DNA of 52,566 bases from NCBI GenBank assembly GCA_900543805.1, contig UQTE01000017.1, positions 1 through 52,566 of the forward strand. The letters run 5' to 3'. The notes below the pieces were generated by a model. The model was not told the origin of the DNA, did not search any database, and worked only from the letters and a program-made list of their open reading frames with translations. Made by a program: the position numbers and the translations under genes. This DNA is from an uncultured Sutterella sp. GTDB lineage: Bacteria > Pseudomonadota > Gammaproteobacteria > Burkholderiales > Burkholderiaceae_F. Below, one piece after another: positions 7,558 through 17,100 of the stretch (positions are counted from its first letter, which is position 1; each line of letters opens with the position of its first letter).

Positions 7558-9608
7558 TCGGTTTCCTCCATCTTTCCGAGAGACTTGAGGGCGTTTTCGG
7601 ACGCCCAGCAGGCGATGCGGCGCTCCTCCCCCTTCACTTCCGCGAGTTCGGGAACTTCGCGCGTGCACCGCTCGGTCGCCAAGGGACAGCGGTTTGCAAA
7701 GACGCAGCCTTCGGGGCGGTCGATCGGGCTCGGCATCGCGCCCTTCGGATAAAAGCGCACGACGGACGCGTCCGCCCCCGGGGTCGAGGCGAGCAAGAGC
7801 CTCGTGTAGGGGTGAAGCGGCCGGTGGAAGACGTCGTCCGTCTTTCCCGTCTCGACGATGCGCCCGAGGTACATGACGGTTACGCGGTCGCAGAGATAGC
7901 GCACGACGTTGAGGTTGTGCGACACGAAGAGCATCGACATGCGGGTCGCGCGCTTGAGGCGAAGAAGAAGCTCGAGCACCTGCGCCTGAATCGAGACGTC
8001 CAAGGACGCCACGGGCTCGTCGCAGGCGAGCAAAGCGGGCCGCAACGCCACGGCGCGCGCGATGGCGGCGCGTTGGAGCTGTCCGCCCGACATCGTGGCG
8101 GGGAGACGCGTCATATGGTGTTCCGGCATCCCGACCGCCTTCAGAACCTTCGCCGCTTCCTTCAGAGCGTCTTCCTTCGAGAGACCGCGGTGAACGACGA
8201 GGGGTTCGGCGACCTGATTGATGACGGGCATGCGCGAGTCAAAGCACCCGTAGGGGTCCTGATAGATCATCTGAAGCGCGGGGCGCTGCTTGCGCCACTC
8301 GGGCGTGCGCGGTTCCGGAAGCTCCTCGTCCTTGAAGCGGACCGACCCTTCGGTCGGGCGCTGATGACCGAGAACGAGGCGGGCGAGCGTGGACTTCCCG
8401 CAGCCCGATTCGCCCACGAGGCCCATGACTTCGCCCGCACGGATCTGGAGGTCGATGTCCTCCAAAACGTTCCAGGGCGTGAGACGTCCGAAGAAGCCCT
8501 TTCGCGCGTAGTAGCAGTGGCGCTTCACGCGCACGTCCGAAATCACGGCGAAGTCCGTTTCCTGCGCGTCGCCGAAGGCGGTGTCGGAGAGTTCCTCTTC
8601 GACCTTCGCTTCGGCTTCGTGCGCGAGCGTGCAGCGGGACTGCCAGTGATCGTCGTCGAGCTTTTTCATCGCGTCGAACACGGTGCGGCAGCGCTCCGTC
8701 GCGCGGGCGCAGCGGCTCGCAAAGGGGCAGCCCTTTCCCAACTTGTCGGGCGGCGGAATTTCGCCCGGAATCGGAGTGAGCGATCCGCGCGTCGACGTCA
8801 TGTCGGGCATCGCGTTCAAAAGCCCTTCCGTGTAGGGGTGCGCCGGATTCGGGATCACTTTTCCGACCGGTCCCTCTTCCAAAATGTTCCCCGCGTACAT
8901 GACGGAGACGTCGTCGGCGACGTCGTGCGCAAGGTGCAGGTCGTGCGTGACGAGAAGCATCGACATGCCGCGTGCCAGGACGAGTTCGCGAAGTTCGGTC
9001 AAAAGTTCGCGCTGCACCACGACGTCCAAGGCGGTCGTCGGTTCGTCCGCAAGAAGGAGTTTGGGCGAGCCCACGAGGGCGAGCGCGATCATGATGCGCT
9101 GGCGCATGCCGCCCGAGAGCTGATGGGCGTAGGCGTCCATGCGCTTTTCGGGTGCCGTGATCCCGACCGTTTTGAGGTACGAGAGCGCGATGTCGCGCAG
9201 GTCCGCCTCGTGCGGCGTGCGGCCGGTGCGGTAGTCGGGATGACGGAAGCGAATGGTTTCGACGAGCTGTTCGCCGATCGTGCGCATGGGGTTCAGAGCG
9301 CTCATGGCGTCCTGCACGACCATGCCGATTTCGGCGCCGCGGATCGCGCGGTATTCCTTTTCGGTGAGGCCCACGAGTTCGCGGTTTTCAAAGCGGATGC
9401 TTCCCGTCGTGCGGCTTTTGCGGCCGGCGAGACCCAGGATCGAGCGCGCGAGGACGCTCTTGCCCGAGCCCGACTCGCCGATCAGAGCGTGAATGACGCC
9501 CGGGCGCACGTCCAGATCGACGCCGTGGAGCACTTCCACGGCCCCGAAGGAAACGCGCAGGTCCCGGACGCTCAAAAGGGGCGACGGCGTGACTTCGTTT
9601 TGGGTCAT
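7545..9608 (-). CDS. Fused double ABC ATPase, DppD-DppF/GsiA type
   Basis: 687 residues carrying two complete ABC ATPase domains, each with an oligopeptide/dipeptide transporter C-terminal extension. Domain 1 has Walker A GESGSGKS (44-51), signature LSGGMRQR and Walker B LLADEPTT. Domain 2 has Walker A GESGCGKS (about 400), signature MSGGQLQR and LLACDEPV. Cys-rich [10 protein letters not shown] and FANRCPLA motifs close the two halves, as in DppD/DppF. In most such importers these are two proteins; the fusion is shared with GsiA and YejF. It energises uptake through the two permeases downstream. No clear Shine-Dalgarno precedes the ATG. Confidence 0.92.
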   Translation of the reverse strand: MTQNEVTPSPLLSVRDLRVSFGAVEVLHGVDLDVRPGVIHALIGESGSGKSVLARSILGLAGRKSRTTGSIRFENRELVGLTEKEYRAIRGAEIGMVVQDAMSALNPMRTIGEQLVETIRFRHPDYRTGRTPHEADLRDIALSYLKTVGITAPEKRMDAYAHQLSGGMRQRIMIALALVGSPKLLLADEPTTALDVVVQRELLTELRELVLARGMSMLLVTHDLHLAHDVADDVSVMYAGNILEEGPVGKVIPNPAHPYTEGLLNAMPDMTSTRGSLTPIPGEIPPPDKLGKGCPFASRCARATERCRTVFDAMKKLDDDHWQSRCTLAHEAEAKVEEELSDTAFGDAQETDFAVISDVRVKRHCYYARKGFFGRLTPWNVLEDIDLQIRAGEVMGLVGESGCGKSTLARLVLGHQRPTEGSVRFKDEELPEPRTPEWRKQRPALQMIYQDPYGCFDSRMPVINQVAEPLVVHRGLSKEDALKEAAKVLKAVGMPEHHMTRLPATMSGGQLQRAAIARAVALRPALLACDEPVASLDVSIQAQVLELLLRLKRATRMSMLFVSHNLNVVRYLCDRVTVMYLGRIVETGKTDDVFHRPLHPYTRLLLASTPGADASVVRFYPKGAMPSPIDRPEGCVFANRCPLATERCTREVPELAEVKGEERRIACWASENALKSLGKMEETECSR

Positions 9609-9681
9609 AAGGGTTTGGCGTAGGAAAAAGGGCCCGGTCGGGCGCAGGGCGGCGCCTCACCGAGCCCGGGGAGTGTGGGAA

Positions 9682-11226
9682 TTACTTGAACGAGAGGTTG
9701 TCGGCCGAGAGGTCAAGCGAACCCTGCGTGCCCGGCGTCCAGTTGACGTTCTTCTGCTTCGCGTAGATCATCGGAAGCTGATAGAGCGGGCAGGCGTAGG
9801 GATCGTCCGCGAAGATCGCGAGCATCGTTTCCCAGGCCTTCTTGCGTTCGGCCGGATCGACCGAGTTTTCGAGGATCTTCCCCTGTTCGCAGAACTTGGC
9901 GTAGGATTCCGAGCCTTCGCCGCCGAAGAAGCCCATCGAGACCCAGGAGCTGCCCGGCTTCATGCGGCGCCAGAGCTGGGCGGCCGGATCCGGGAAGTAG
10001 GCCGAGAAGGAGGCGTTGTTGATCATGCGGTCCTTGCCGGCGCCTTCCACCTGCGTCCAGTTTTCCTTCACTTCGATCTTGACGTTGAGGCCGACGGCCT
10101 TGAGCATGCCGGCGATGGCCTGAGAAACCGTCATTTCCTGCGTGTAGTAGCCGACCTGGATGCGCCAGACGATGGGTTCGCCCTTGTAGCCCGAGGCCTT
10201 GACGAGTTCCTTGGCCTTCGCGGGGTCGTAGAGCTTCTTGTCGGCGTCGGCGATGTAGAGGTCGCCGAAGGTCTTCGACTGGAAGCTGTTGGCGGCAACC
10301 GTCTGATTCGAGAAGAGCGCCTGCACGAGGAGGTCGCGGTCGATCGCGTGGAGGATCGCCTGGCGGAGTTCCTTCTTCTGCATGACGGGGTTCGAGAGGA
10401 CGTCGAAGACGAGGCCGTAGACGTTGTCGACCGGACCGCCCACGACGTCGATCTTCGTTTCCTTCTGAAGCGTCTTCACCTGGTCCGGCGGGACTTCGGT
10501 GATGAGGTCGAATTCGCCCGAGCGCAGACCCGCGACGCGGGCGGAGAGTTCCGGCACTTCCACGAAGACCACGTTGTCGGCCGGAGCCTTCTTGCCCCAG
10601 TAATTGTCAAAGCGGGTGAGTTCGATGCGGTTGCCCGTGCGGAATTCGACGATCTTGTAGGGGCCCGTGCCGACGGGCTTCTTGATCCAGTTGTCCCAGC
10701 CGCCAGCGGCTTCGTAGGATTCCTTCGAAACGATTTCGGACATGCGAGCCGAGAAGCGGCGTTCGATCAGCGGGTCGGCCGCCTTCATCGTGACCTGCAC
10801 GGTGTAGTCGTCGATCTTCTTGATTTCCTTGATGCCGCCGAGGAATTCCCAGGCATGCGCACGGCCCGGGGCCTTTTCGCCCGAGAAGCGTTCGGGACCG
10901 AAGGAGAAGATCACGTCGTCGGCGGTAAAGGGCGTGCCGTCGTGGAAGACGACGCCCTGACGAAGCTTGAATTCCACCGTGTCGGGGGAGAGGCGCTTCC
11001 AGGATTCCGCAAGACCGGCGGAGAGAGCGCCAGTCTTCTGGTCGGCGTGCACGAGCGTTTCATAGATCGAATAAACGACGCGGTCCGTGGAATTCGAATT
11101 GAAGCCCTGCGGTTCGACCGTGGGGGGAAGCTGCGGCATGGCGATCACCATGCGTTCGGCCGAAGCGAAGGCCGTGGCGCCGCAGACGGCGAGGAGCGTG
11201 GCGGCGACGATTTTCTTCATCTGCAT
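9682..11226 (-). CDS. ABC transporter substrate-binding protein, SBP family 5
   Basis: 514 residues. A Sec signal peptide (KKIVAATLLAVCGATAFASA) is followed by a family-5 binding fold; recognisable blocks include VYSIYETLVHAD, AESWKRLSPDTVEFKLRQGV with FHDGTPFTADDV, and GTGPYKIVEFRTGNRIELTRFDNYWG. It is periplasmic and delivers ligand to the downstream importer, being the first gene of that operon. A GGAG site stands seven bases before the ATG at 11226. Family members bind peptides, opines, glutathione or nickel chelates, and nothing visible decides between these. Confidence 0.9.
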   Translation of the reverse strand: MQMKKIVAATLLAVCGATAFASAERMVIAMPQLPPTVEPQGFNSNSTDRVVYSIYETLVHADQKTGALSAGLAESWKRLSPDTVEFKLRQGVVFHDGTPFTADDVIFSFGPERFSGEKAPGRAHAWEFLGGIKEIKKIDDYTVQVTMKAADPLIERRFSARMSEIVSKESYEAAGGWDNWIKKPVGTGPYKIVEFRTGNRIELTRFDNYWGKKAPADNVVFVEVPELSARVAGLRSGEFDLITEVPPDQVKTLQKETKIDVVGGPVDNVYGLVFDVLSNPVMQKKELRQAILHAIDRDLLVQALFSNQTVAANSFQSKTFGDLYIADADKKLYDPAKAKELVKASGYKGEPIVWRIQVGYYTQEMTVSQAIAGMLKAVGLNVKIEVKENWTQVEGAGKDRMINNASFSAYFPDPAAQLWRRMKPGSSWVSMGFFGGEGSESYAKFCEQGKILENSVDPAERKKAWETMLAIFADDPYACPLYQLPMIYAKQKNVNWTPGTQGSLDLSADNLSFK

Positions 11227-11338
11227 GAGGGTTCTCCGAGAAGATGGCTTCGGAGAAGGTCACACAACGCCCTCGTCCGAATGTCCGTTTTTCAGTTGCC
11301 GCCCATTATTTCGAACGGGTTTGACAATCCCGTGACGA

Positions 11339-11519
11339 CTTCATGACATTTTGATGAACGTGCGGACGGGATGGAAAAACGCGGAACTCCTCGGATTCGT
11401 CCTCCCCGTCTCTCCGTTCTTTTTCTGCAGCAGAACTTTTTTCAAATGTCGCAATTTCTCCCTGACATGCTTTGCATGTGTCCTTCCCCTGGCCGGCGCC
11501 TTCATGAAGTTTTGATGAA
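11339..11519. repeat. Pair of CTTCATGA-N2-TTTTGATGAA repeats
   Basis: A 20-bp sequence, CTTCATGA followed by CA or AG and then TTTTGATGAA, occurs at 11339-11358 and 11500-11519, differing at only two positions. Each copy is itself a partial palindrome (TTCAT/ATGAA). Both lie between the divergent importer operon and the Schlafen-domain gene, so they may be sites for a shared regulator. The 405-bp gap 11227-11631 otherwise holds no gene. A TTGACA at 11321 is a possible -35 box. Confidence 0.5.
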
Positions 11520-11579
11520 AGGCTCCGCCTCGGCGCGTCTCCTTCCCAAGGACGCAAAGGTTTCCTCTCAAGAACCCCC

Positions 11580-11620
11580 TTCTTCCAAGACATTTAGAAT
11601 CATGTACAAACTTGGAAGAA
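11580..11620 (+). promoter_or_regulatory. 10-bp inverted repeat operator before the Schlafen-wHTH gene
   Basis: Perfect arms TTCTTCCAAG (11580-11589) and CTTGGAAGAA (11611-11620) are separated by 21 bp, giving about 31 bp or three helical turns centre to centre. A TAGAAT -10-like box lies between them. The gene immediately downstream encodes a C-terminal winged helix, so autoregulation by a dimer or tetramer is likely (inference). Confidence 0.55.
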
Positions 11621-11631
11621 AAGAGGAAAAC

Positions 11632-12960
11632 ATGACGTCCCTTTCGCCTTGTCCTTCTGCCGTCGCGACCTTTCTCACAAACCCCGACGCTGTCGCGAAG
11701 GAAATCACGGCGCTCGCCAATACGCTCGGCGGCGTTCTCTACATCGGCGTAGACCGCTCGGGTACCGTCACGGGCGTTGACGACCCCCACCGACTCGAAG
11801 CGCAGATGCTTGAGCGCCTTCGGGCGATCTTTCCGCCCGTTCTCCCTCTCCTCACCTTTGGACGCCTTCGGGTTGACGGGAAGACCGTATTGACGCTCCA
11901 TGTTGCTTCGGGCCCTCACAAGCCCTACTTCGCCGACCCCGGGAACATTCGAACCGCCTTCGTGCGCTCCGGGGCCCATACGCTGCCCGCCACCGACGCG
12001 CAGATCCGCCGCTTTCTCGAAGAAGCTTCTCCCACTCCCTGGGAGGAGCGCACCGCTGTGGAGCAGACGCTCACGTTTTCCGACTGCTGCGCCTGCGCGG
12101 GCGAGCGGGGGCTCTTCTTGAATCCGAGTGAGGACGTGCGCTTTCGGCTCAAGGATATGCGAAGCGGCTGCTTCACCCGTCTCGCCCTCCTACTCTCCGA
12201 TCAAAATCCCTTTCGAATCAAGGTTTCAGTCTTCCGGGACAACGAGAAATCCGTCCTCAAGCGGACAAAGACCTTCACGGGTTCGATCCTCCTCTCTCTG
12301 CGCGACGCTTACCGGTTTCTGCAGGACGAGTGCCTTCTTCTCATGGAAAAACCCTTGGACGGCAGGCTCGAGCGCACGGACTACTACGCAGTGCCGCCTG
12401 CGGCTCTGCTCGAAGCGCTCGTCGCCCTCGTCGTACACCGCGACTACCAAACGACGAAGCCCTTTGTGATTCACGTCACGCCTTCGGAGGCGCTGTTCTT
12501 CGCGGCAGGCGGTCCGGGCGAGTGGACGGATGAGATGTTGCGCTTGCGAATCGCGCCCGAATGCCGCAATCCCCGGCTCCTGGCCTTTCTTCAGACCCTG
12601 CGTCTTGCGGACGAGACGGGCTTCGGCCTTCATACCGTTGCCGAAGTCTATTCCGACGAGCCGCTCTCAAGGCGACTCCTGCTCTTTCCAACGAACTTCG
12701 CTCTGTCGCTTCCAAGGCGAACGCTCTCAGAGCTTCGGGGAGAGGCAAAATCTCCGTCTCTCAGAAGCGCGGTCCGTAGCGTGGACGAGCGAATCCTAGC
12801 CCTGCTTCGCGCCAAAGGAAGAGCCTCGCGAAGCGACGTAGAGGAGGCGCTTGGACTTCCTCGTTCCACGGCGAACTACCACCTTCGCAAGCTTCTTGAC
12901 GCTGGCCGCATCAGGAAGATCGGTGCCGGCAAGACGTCGCTCTACATGTTCGATGAGTAG
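11632..12960 (+). CDS. Schlafen/AlbA_2-domain protein with C-terminal winged HTH
   Basis: 442 residues. The N-terminus (about 15-130) is an AlbA_2/Schlafen domain: EITALANTLGGVLYIGVDRSG, then GVDDP, and later SGPHKPYF with FVRSGAHTLPA. The middle follows the ATP-dependent HTH-protein pattern (PPAALLEALVALVVHRDY). The end (about 380-442) is a winged helix, DERILALLRAKGRASRSDV with PRSTANYHLRKLL. Such proteins are commonly transcription regulators of accessory loci. I chose the ATG at 11632 (AGAGG site) over upstream in-frame starts. A perfect inverted repeat sits 12-52 bp upstream. Some Schlafen-domain proteins act in phage defence, but nothing specific shows that here. Confidence 0.8.
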   Translation: MTSLSPCPSAVATFLTNPDAVAKEITALANTLGGVLYIGVDRSGTVTGVDDPHRLEAQMLERLRAIFPPVLPLLTFGRLRVDGKTVLTLHVASGPHKPYFADPGNIRTAFVRSGAHTLPATDAQIRRFLEEASPTPWEERTAVEQTLTFSDCCACAGERGLFLNPSEDVRFRLKDMRSGCFTRLALLLSDQNPFRIKVSVFRDNEKSVLKRTKTFTGSILLSLRDAYRFLQDECLLLMEKPLDGRLERTDYYAVPPAALLEALVALVVHRDYQTTKPFVIHVTPSEALFFAAGGPGEWTDEMLRLRIAPECRNPRLLAFLQTLRLADETGFGLHTVAEVYSDEPLSRRLLLFPTNFALSLPRRTLSELRGEAKSPSLRSAVRSVDERILALLRAKGRASRSDVEEALGLPRSTANYHLRKLLDAGRIRKIGAGKTSLYMFDE

Positions 12961-12978
12961 CGAAATCACGGCCAGAAA

Positions 12979-13011
12979 AAATCCTCCGCCACGGTGAGGA
13001 ACGGAGGATTT
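12979..13011. terminator. Bidirectional terminator
   Basis: The stem AAATCCTCCG/CGGAGGATTT with a 13-nt loop is flanked by TTTT on the plus strand and by six Ts on the minus strand. It lies between convergent genes and can end both. Confidence 0.8.
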
Positions 13012-13138
13012 TGGAAAGTTTGTAGTCTCCGTCGCCTCTCGTATCAAGGCAACGAAAAGCTTTGAGATCTGCTTACCAACAACGTTCTCGAAAGAAAGTC
13101 TGAGCGCAGAATTTCATGCAGAAAGCCGTTTATCACGC

Positions 13139-13900
13139 TCACGATCTTTTTGTAGCCTTCCTGGAATCTTTAACAGACTTGCCAATCTGGAACAAAACGA
13201 GCTCGATTGCTCGAACCCTCGTCACCTCCAAGTTCTTTTGGTTTTTAAATTCCTCACAACAAGCTTTCTCAAAGTCCGAACGAATTTGCTCGAATTTTAC
13301 CTCATCACACTTCGAAACTTTTCCCGCAAACTCGTGAAAGGCCTTCACATATGCAAAGTATTCATCCACCGTTTTCACTTCACCAACCACTTCCGCGATG
13401 TTTGAATCATAAATGGGGAAGATTTTGGGATTGATGAAATGCAGGAGCTTTGACATGCCAACGATCGAGCCGTTCGTCACCTTCTTCAACGAGAGGAGAG
13501 CGTTTTCTTTGTCCACACTCTTTTGGCCAGCGTCGCCGTCATCCGCCGACACAACTTTCAAGAAGCGCTTTTCGTCCCATCCCTTCATTTCAAGAAGTTT
13601 CGCCTTCAATCGAATAAATTCTTCCTCTCTGATAAGCTCGCCTCCATTAAATCGCAAAGCCCTGGGCATCCAACCGTAAATCATATAGACCCCCAAAGTA
13701 AATTTGTTCAAATCAATATCCTCAACTTTGGAAAAATAATCTTTCATCAAAGGATACGACAACAAATAAGATCTCGTCAATTTTTGACGAGAACTCAAAG
13801 CCTTTCCCAGCAAACCCTCCATTTTATTCAAAAAGTCATCTTCCCCCGTCACTTCCCGTTTCAATAAACCATTCATGAAATCATACTTTTCACACTCCAT
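13139..13900 (-). CDS. AT-rich hypothetical protein
   Basis: A 253-residue, lysine/glutamate-rich, mostly helical protein without signal peptide or membrane segment. I do not recognise its family. A notable block is GMSKLLHFINPKIFPIYDSN, which suggests an active-site or fold-defining loop. Base composition is clearly more AT-rich than the neighbours (runs of AAA/TTT codons), pointing to recent acquisition. The start is the ATG at 13900 because GAGGAG lies eight bases upstream; an in-frame TTG five codons earlier overlaps that site. It has its own terminator at 12979-13011. Its position beside a Schlafen-type regulator makes an accessory or defence role possible but unproven. Confidence 0.7.
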   Translation of the reverse strand: MECEKYDFMNGLLKREVTGEDDFLNKMEGLLGKALSSRQKLTRSYLLSYPLMKDYFSKVEDIDLNKFTLGVYMIYGWMPRALRFNGGELIREEEFIRLKAKLLEMKGWDEKRFLKVVSADDGDAGQKSVDKENALLSLKKVTNGSIVGMSKLLHFINPKIFPIYDSNIAEVVGEVKTVDEYFAYVKAFHEFAGKVSKCDEVKFEQIRSDFEKACCEEFKNQKNLEVTRVRAIELVLFQIGKSVKDSRKATKRS

Positions 13901-14011
13901 CTTCGCGCTCCTCAAATAGATTGAACGTCAATAAAAACAAACTCGTTTTTACATTCCAATACGGCTCTTGCCGTGCGGGGATTTCCCCACCGCGGCACAA
14001 ACGCATATGGG

Positions 14012-14044
14012 AAACCCTCCGTTCCGGAGAGGAACAGAGGGTTT
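14012..14044 (-). terminator. Hairpin downstream of the autotransporter gene
   Basis: A two-step stem, AAACCCTC/GAGGGTTT enclosing GTTCC/GGAAC with a GGAGA loop, begins 67 bp after the autotransporter stop. Only a TTT follows on the minus strand, so it may be a weak terminator or mRNA stabiliser. A further GCCG...CGGC stem lies near 13967-13997. Confidence 0.55.
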
Positions 14045-14110
14045 ACAAAGTGTTGAAGCCTCCGCCATCCTTCGGAAAGGACGACGGAAAGCGTTCAAGC
14101 CCTCTTGGGA

Positions 14111-17100
14111 TTAGAAGGCGTACGTGGCGTTGACCTTGACGCCCGCATTGCTACGGTCGTCCGTACCGAAGCCGTACTTGGCAGCCACGCCGAAGGTAAA
14201 GTCACCGTATTCAGCGGAGATACCGAGCGTCGTGTTGTACGTGTTGTTGAGCACGTCGAGCGTATCGCCGTTCAACGGATGAACTTCCGTGTCGCCGATC
14301 TGCGGAACAACCGTGAAGTCCAACGTCGGGACGAACTTCATGCCGGCGGTTTCGAACTTGCCGTTGAAGGCAACGCCGATCGGCATTTCGAGAACGTCGA
14401 GCGATTCGCCGTCCATTTCACGGTAGTCGTCCACGTCGATCTGGGCATAACGGATGCCGGCGTGCGGAACGACTTCAAAGGCGCTCGATTCGTAGGCCTT
14501 CCAGTCGGCACGGAGACCAACCGAAATGACGGACGAGTCGATCGATTCATCAACGGAAGCACCAGCAACCGAACCCTTGATGTCGTTGTCAAGCGAAAGG
14601 TACGTGACATCGGCCGAAACGATCATCTTTTCCGTGATGTCCTTCGAAGCGTAGATCGAAAGACCCCAGAAGTCGGCGTCGTTGCCGTAGTCGCCCACGA
14701 AGTCACCCTTGGCGTCGACGTCGGACGTACCGATCGTCAGCGCGGCACCGATCTTGCCGCCGCAGGCAGCCGTGTAGTCGTAACCGAGCACACCGCCGTA
14801 GACGTCGGCTTCGTAGCCGTAGCCGCTGCCGTACATGTCACCCGCTTCATTGGCGGAGTAGAAGACGTCGGCCCAGACGCCGTTCGTCTTGCCGGCCGTA
14901 CGATCGATGTTGTGCGCACCGACCGTGTTCCAGACCTGTTCGGCCGCGTCATAAGCGGCGTTGTAGGTACCGGCCACGACGGGAAGAGCCATGTATTCGT
15001 CAAGGGCTTCTTCGCCGGCTTCGGTCAGCTGACCGGCCTTATCGACAAAGGTCGTGCCGATGGCATTCACGACGCCGAGCGATTCGGAACCGTTCGTCAG
15101 GACAGTCTTAGCAAAGTCCTTAACCTCACCCGAAGCGTTGACCTTCTCATCGAAGGCAACGTTAAGGAAGGTCTTTTTGTTGGCGTCATCGTTGGCGACC
15201 GCATAATCAAGCCAGGCGTTCGGAGCAGCTTCCTGAAGCACACCGTTCACGACGTCGACACTGTTGACAGTGCCACCCTCAACCAACGTAAAGGAGCCGA
15301 TGCGATCCGCGCCCTTAATGAAGATCTTGCTGGCTTCATTGACATGCAATCCACTCTCACCAGTGACAAAGATCGCCTTGTCAGCCGTGAAATTCGCTAC
15401 GTCAATGACCGCGACAGAATTTGCCCCCAAGCCAACAGCGCCAAATCCCTTGTCATCATTTGCACTGATCAACAGCTTACCAGTAGTCGCGTTAACAGCA
15501 ATCTGGTCATCAACATAAAGGCCCGACTTCGTAGCGTCATACGCGTCACCAGCAACAGCCTTCAGCAACTCGCGACCGTTGTCGTTCGTCGTGACGATCA
15601 TATCGGCAGACGTCAAAACCGTCGTCTGAATCTGCTCGGTGTACGTGATGTCTCCCGTACGAGTGGCTACGGGCTGTTCAGCCTGGAGACGATTACCCAG
15701 GACAAGCGTGCTACCCTGCTTCATCTCGAAGTTCTGAACACCGAGCTCACTCACCTTGAGGGTACCACCCGTTTCAACTGTAAAGGTGCCGTCACCCTTA
15801 ATGCTGAGGGCTTCAAAGCGATTGTCAGTGGAGGCCTTTCCGTTGGCATTAACCGTAACCTTCTTCGCCGTAAAGTCACCGACGACATCGAGATAGTCAA
15901 CAACCAGATTTTCGGCGTTCACAATACCCTTGTCGGTTTCGTAGGCACCGAGCGTCAACTTGTCAACGTCGAGCGTCTCGACGACATCACTGCCTTCGAT
16001 GACCTTGCCGTTCATGCCGCGCACGAGCAATTCGTGATCGCCAGTGATGGTGATCGTCTTGGTTCCGGCATCAACACCGATCGCACCAACACCGACATCT
16101 CCCGTCAGCTCTGCGTCAACCTTCGTCTTGTCTTCAGCATCTTTCTGTTGCAGATCAACAGCGATCGTGGAGTTCAGGCCCGCGTAAGAGATGATCGATT
16201 CGAGGTCCTGTTTGCCGGCATCCGTAAGAGTGCCGTTCAAGACAAGATCCACCCCGTCAACCGCATCTGCGTATTTACCGTAGTCCTCATTGGTAAACTC
16301 ATTGATGCCGGAGAGCATCAGGGTAGAGCCGGATTCCGTGACGACGAAACGATCCCACGTATCGGTCAGCGTATTGGAATAGCCAGTCTTATTCTCATTC
16401 TGGGCAAACACGTTCGCGGCGGAAGTTTCAACGGTCGCACCATCCTTCACCGTGAGCAACGCCTTGTTTCCAACGGTGCTGGGAATAGCATTCTCGGTAC
16501 CGATCGTCCCCGTCACAACGAGCGAGGAATCCTCATTGACCGTCACGCTACCGGTTTCCGTATTGTCACCGCGATAGTGGAAAGACAGATCCTTGACCGT
16601 GAGCGTTCCAGGAAGACCGGCCGCTTCACCTTCGCCAACCTTGCCGACGTTGACCGTACCCTTCAAACCGATTTCAAGTCGCGACAGCCTGTAGTCACCG
16701 TTGAAGTTGACCTCCCCGGCAGCCGTTTCCGTACCGACCTTCATCTTACCTTCGGCGAAGCTGCCATTAGCAACAAGCAATTCACCGCCGTTGAGGTTCC
16801 AGGTGCTACCGTGAACAAGAAGCGTGTCATGCCGTTTAGTGTCAAGGTGATCCTTGTCACCGCCGGAATTGAGCTTCGTGATGTTGAAGACGCCCTCTTC
16901 ACCGACCACCACGTCCTTCATGTGATTGTCGTCCTTCCAGATGGAAGCGGTGAGCGTGCCCTTCTCAACATTTACCGTTTCGAAAACGCTCTTCTGGCCG
17001 TCCACAAGTTCAACGGTCGAGCCATCGGCAACGTTGAAGGTCGTCGTGCCGGCAGCGGCCTGTACCTTGAGCTTGCCGGTCATGCCCTTGGCGTTGAGGG

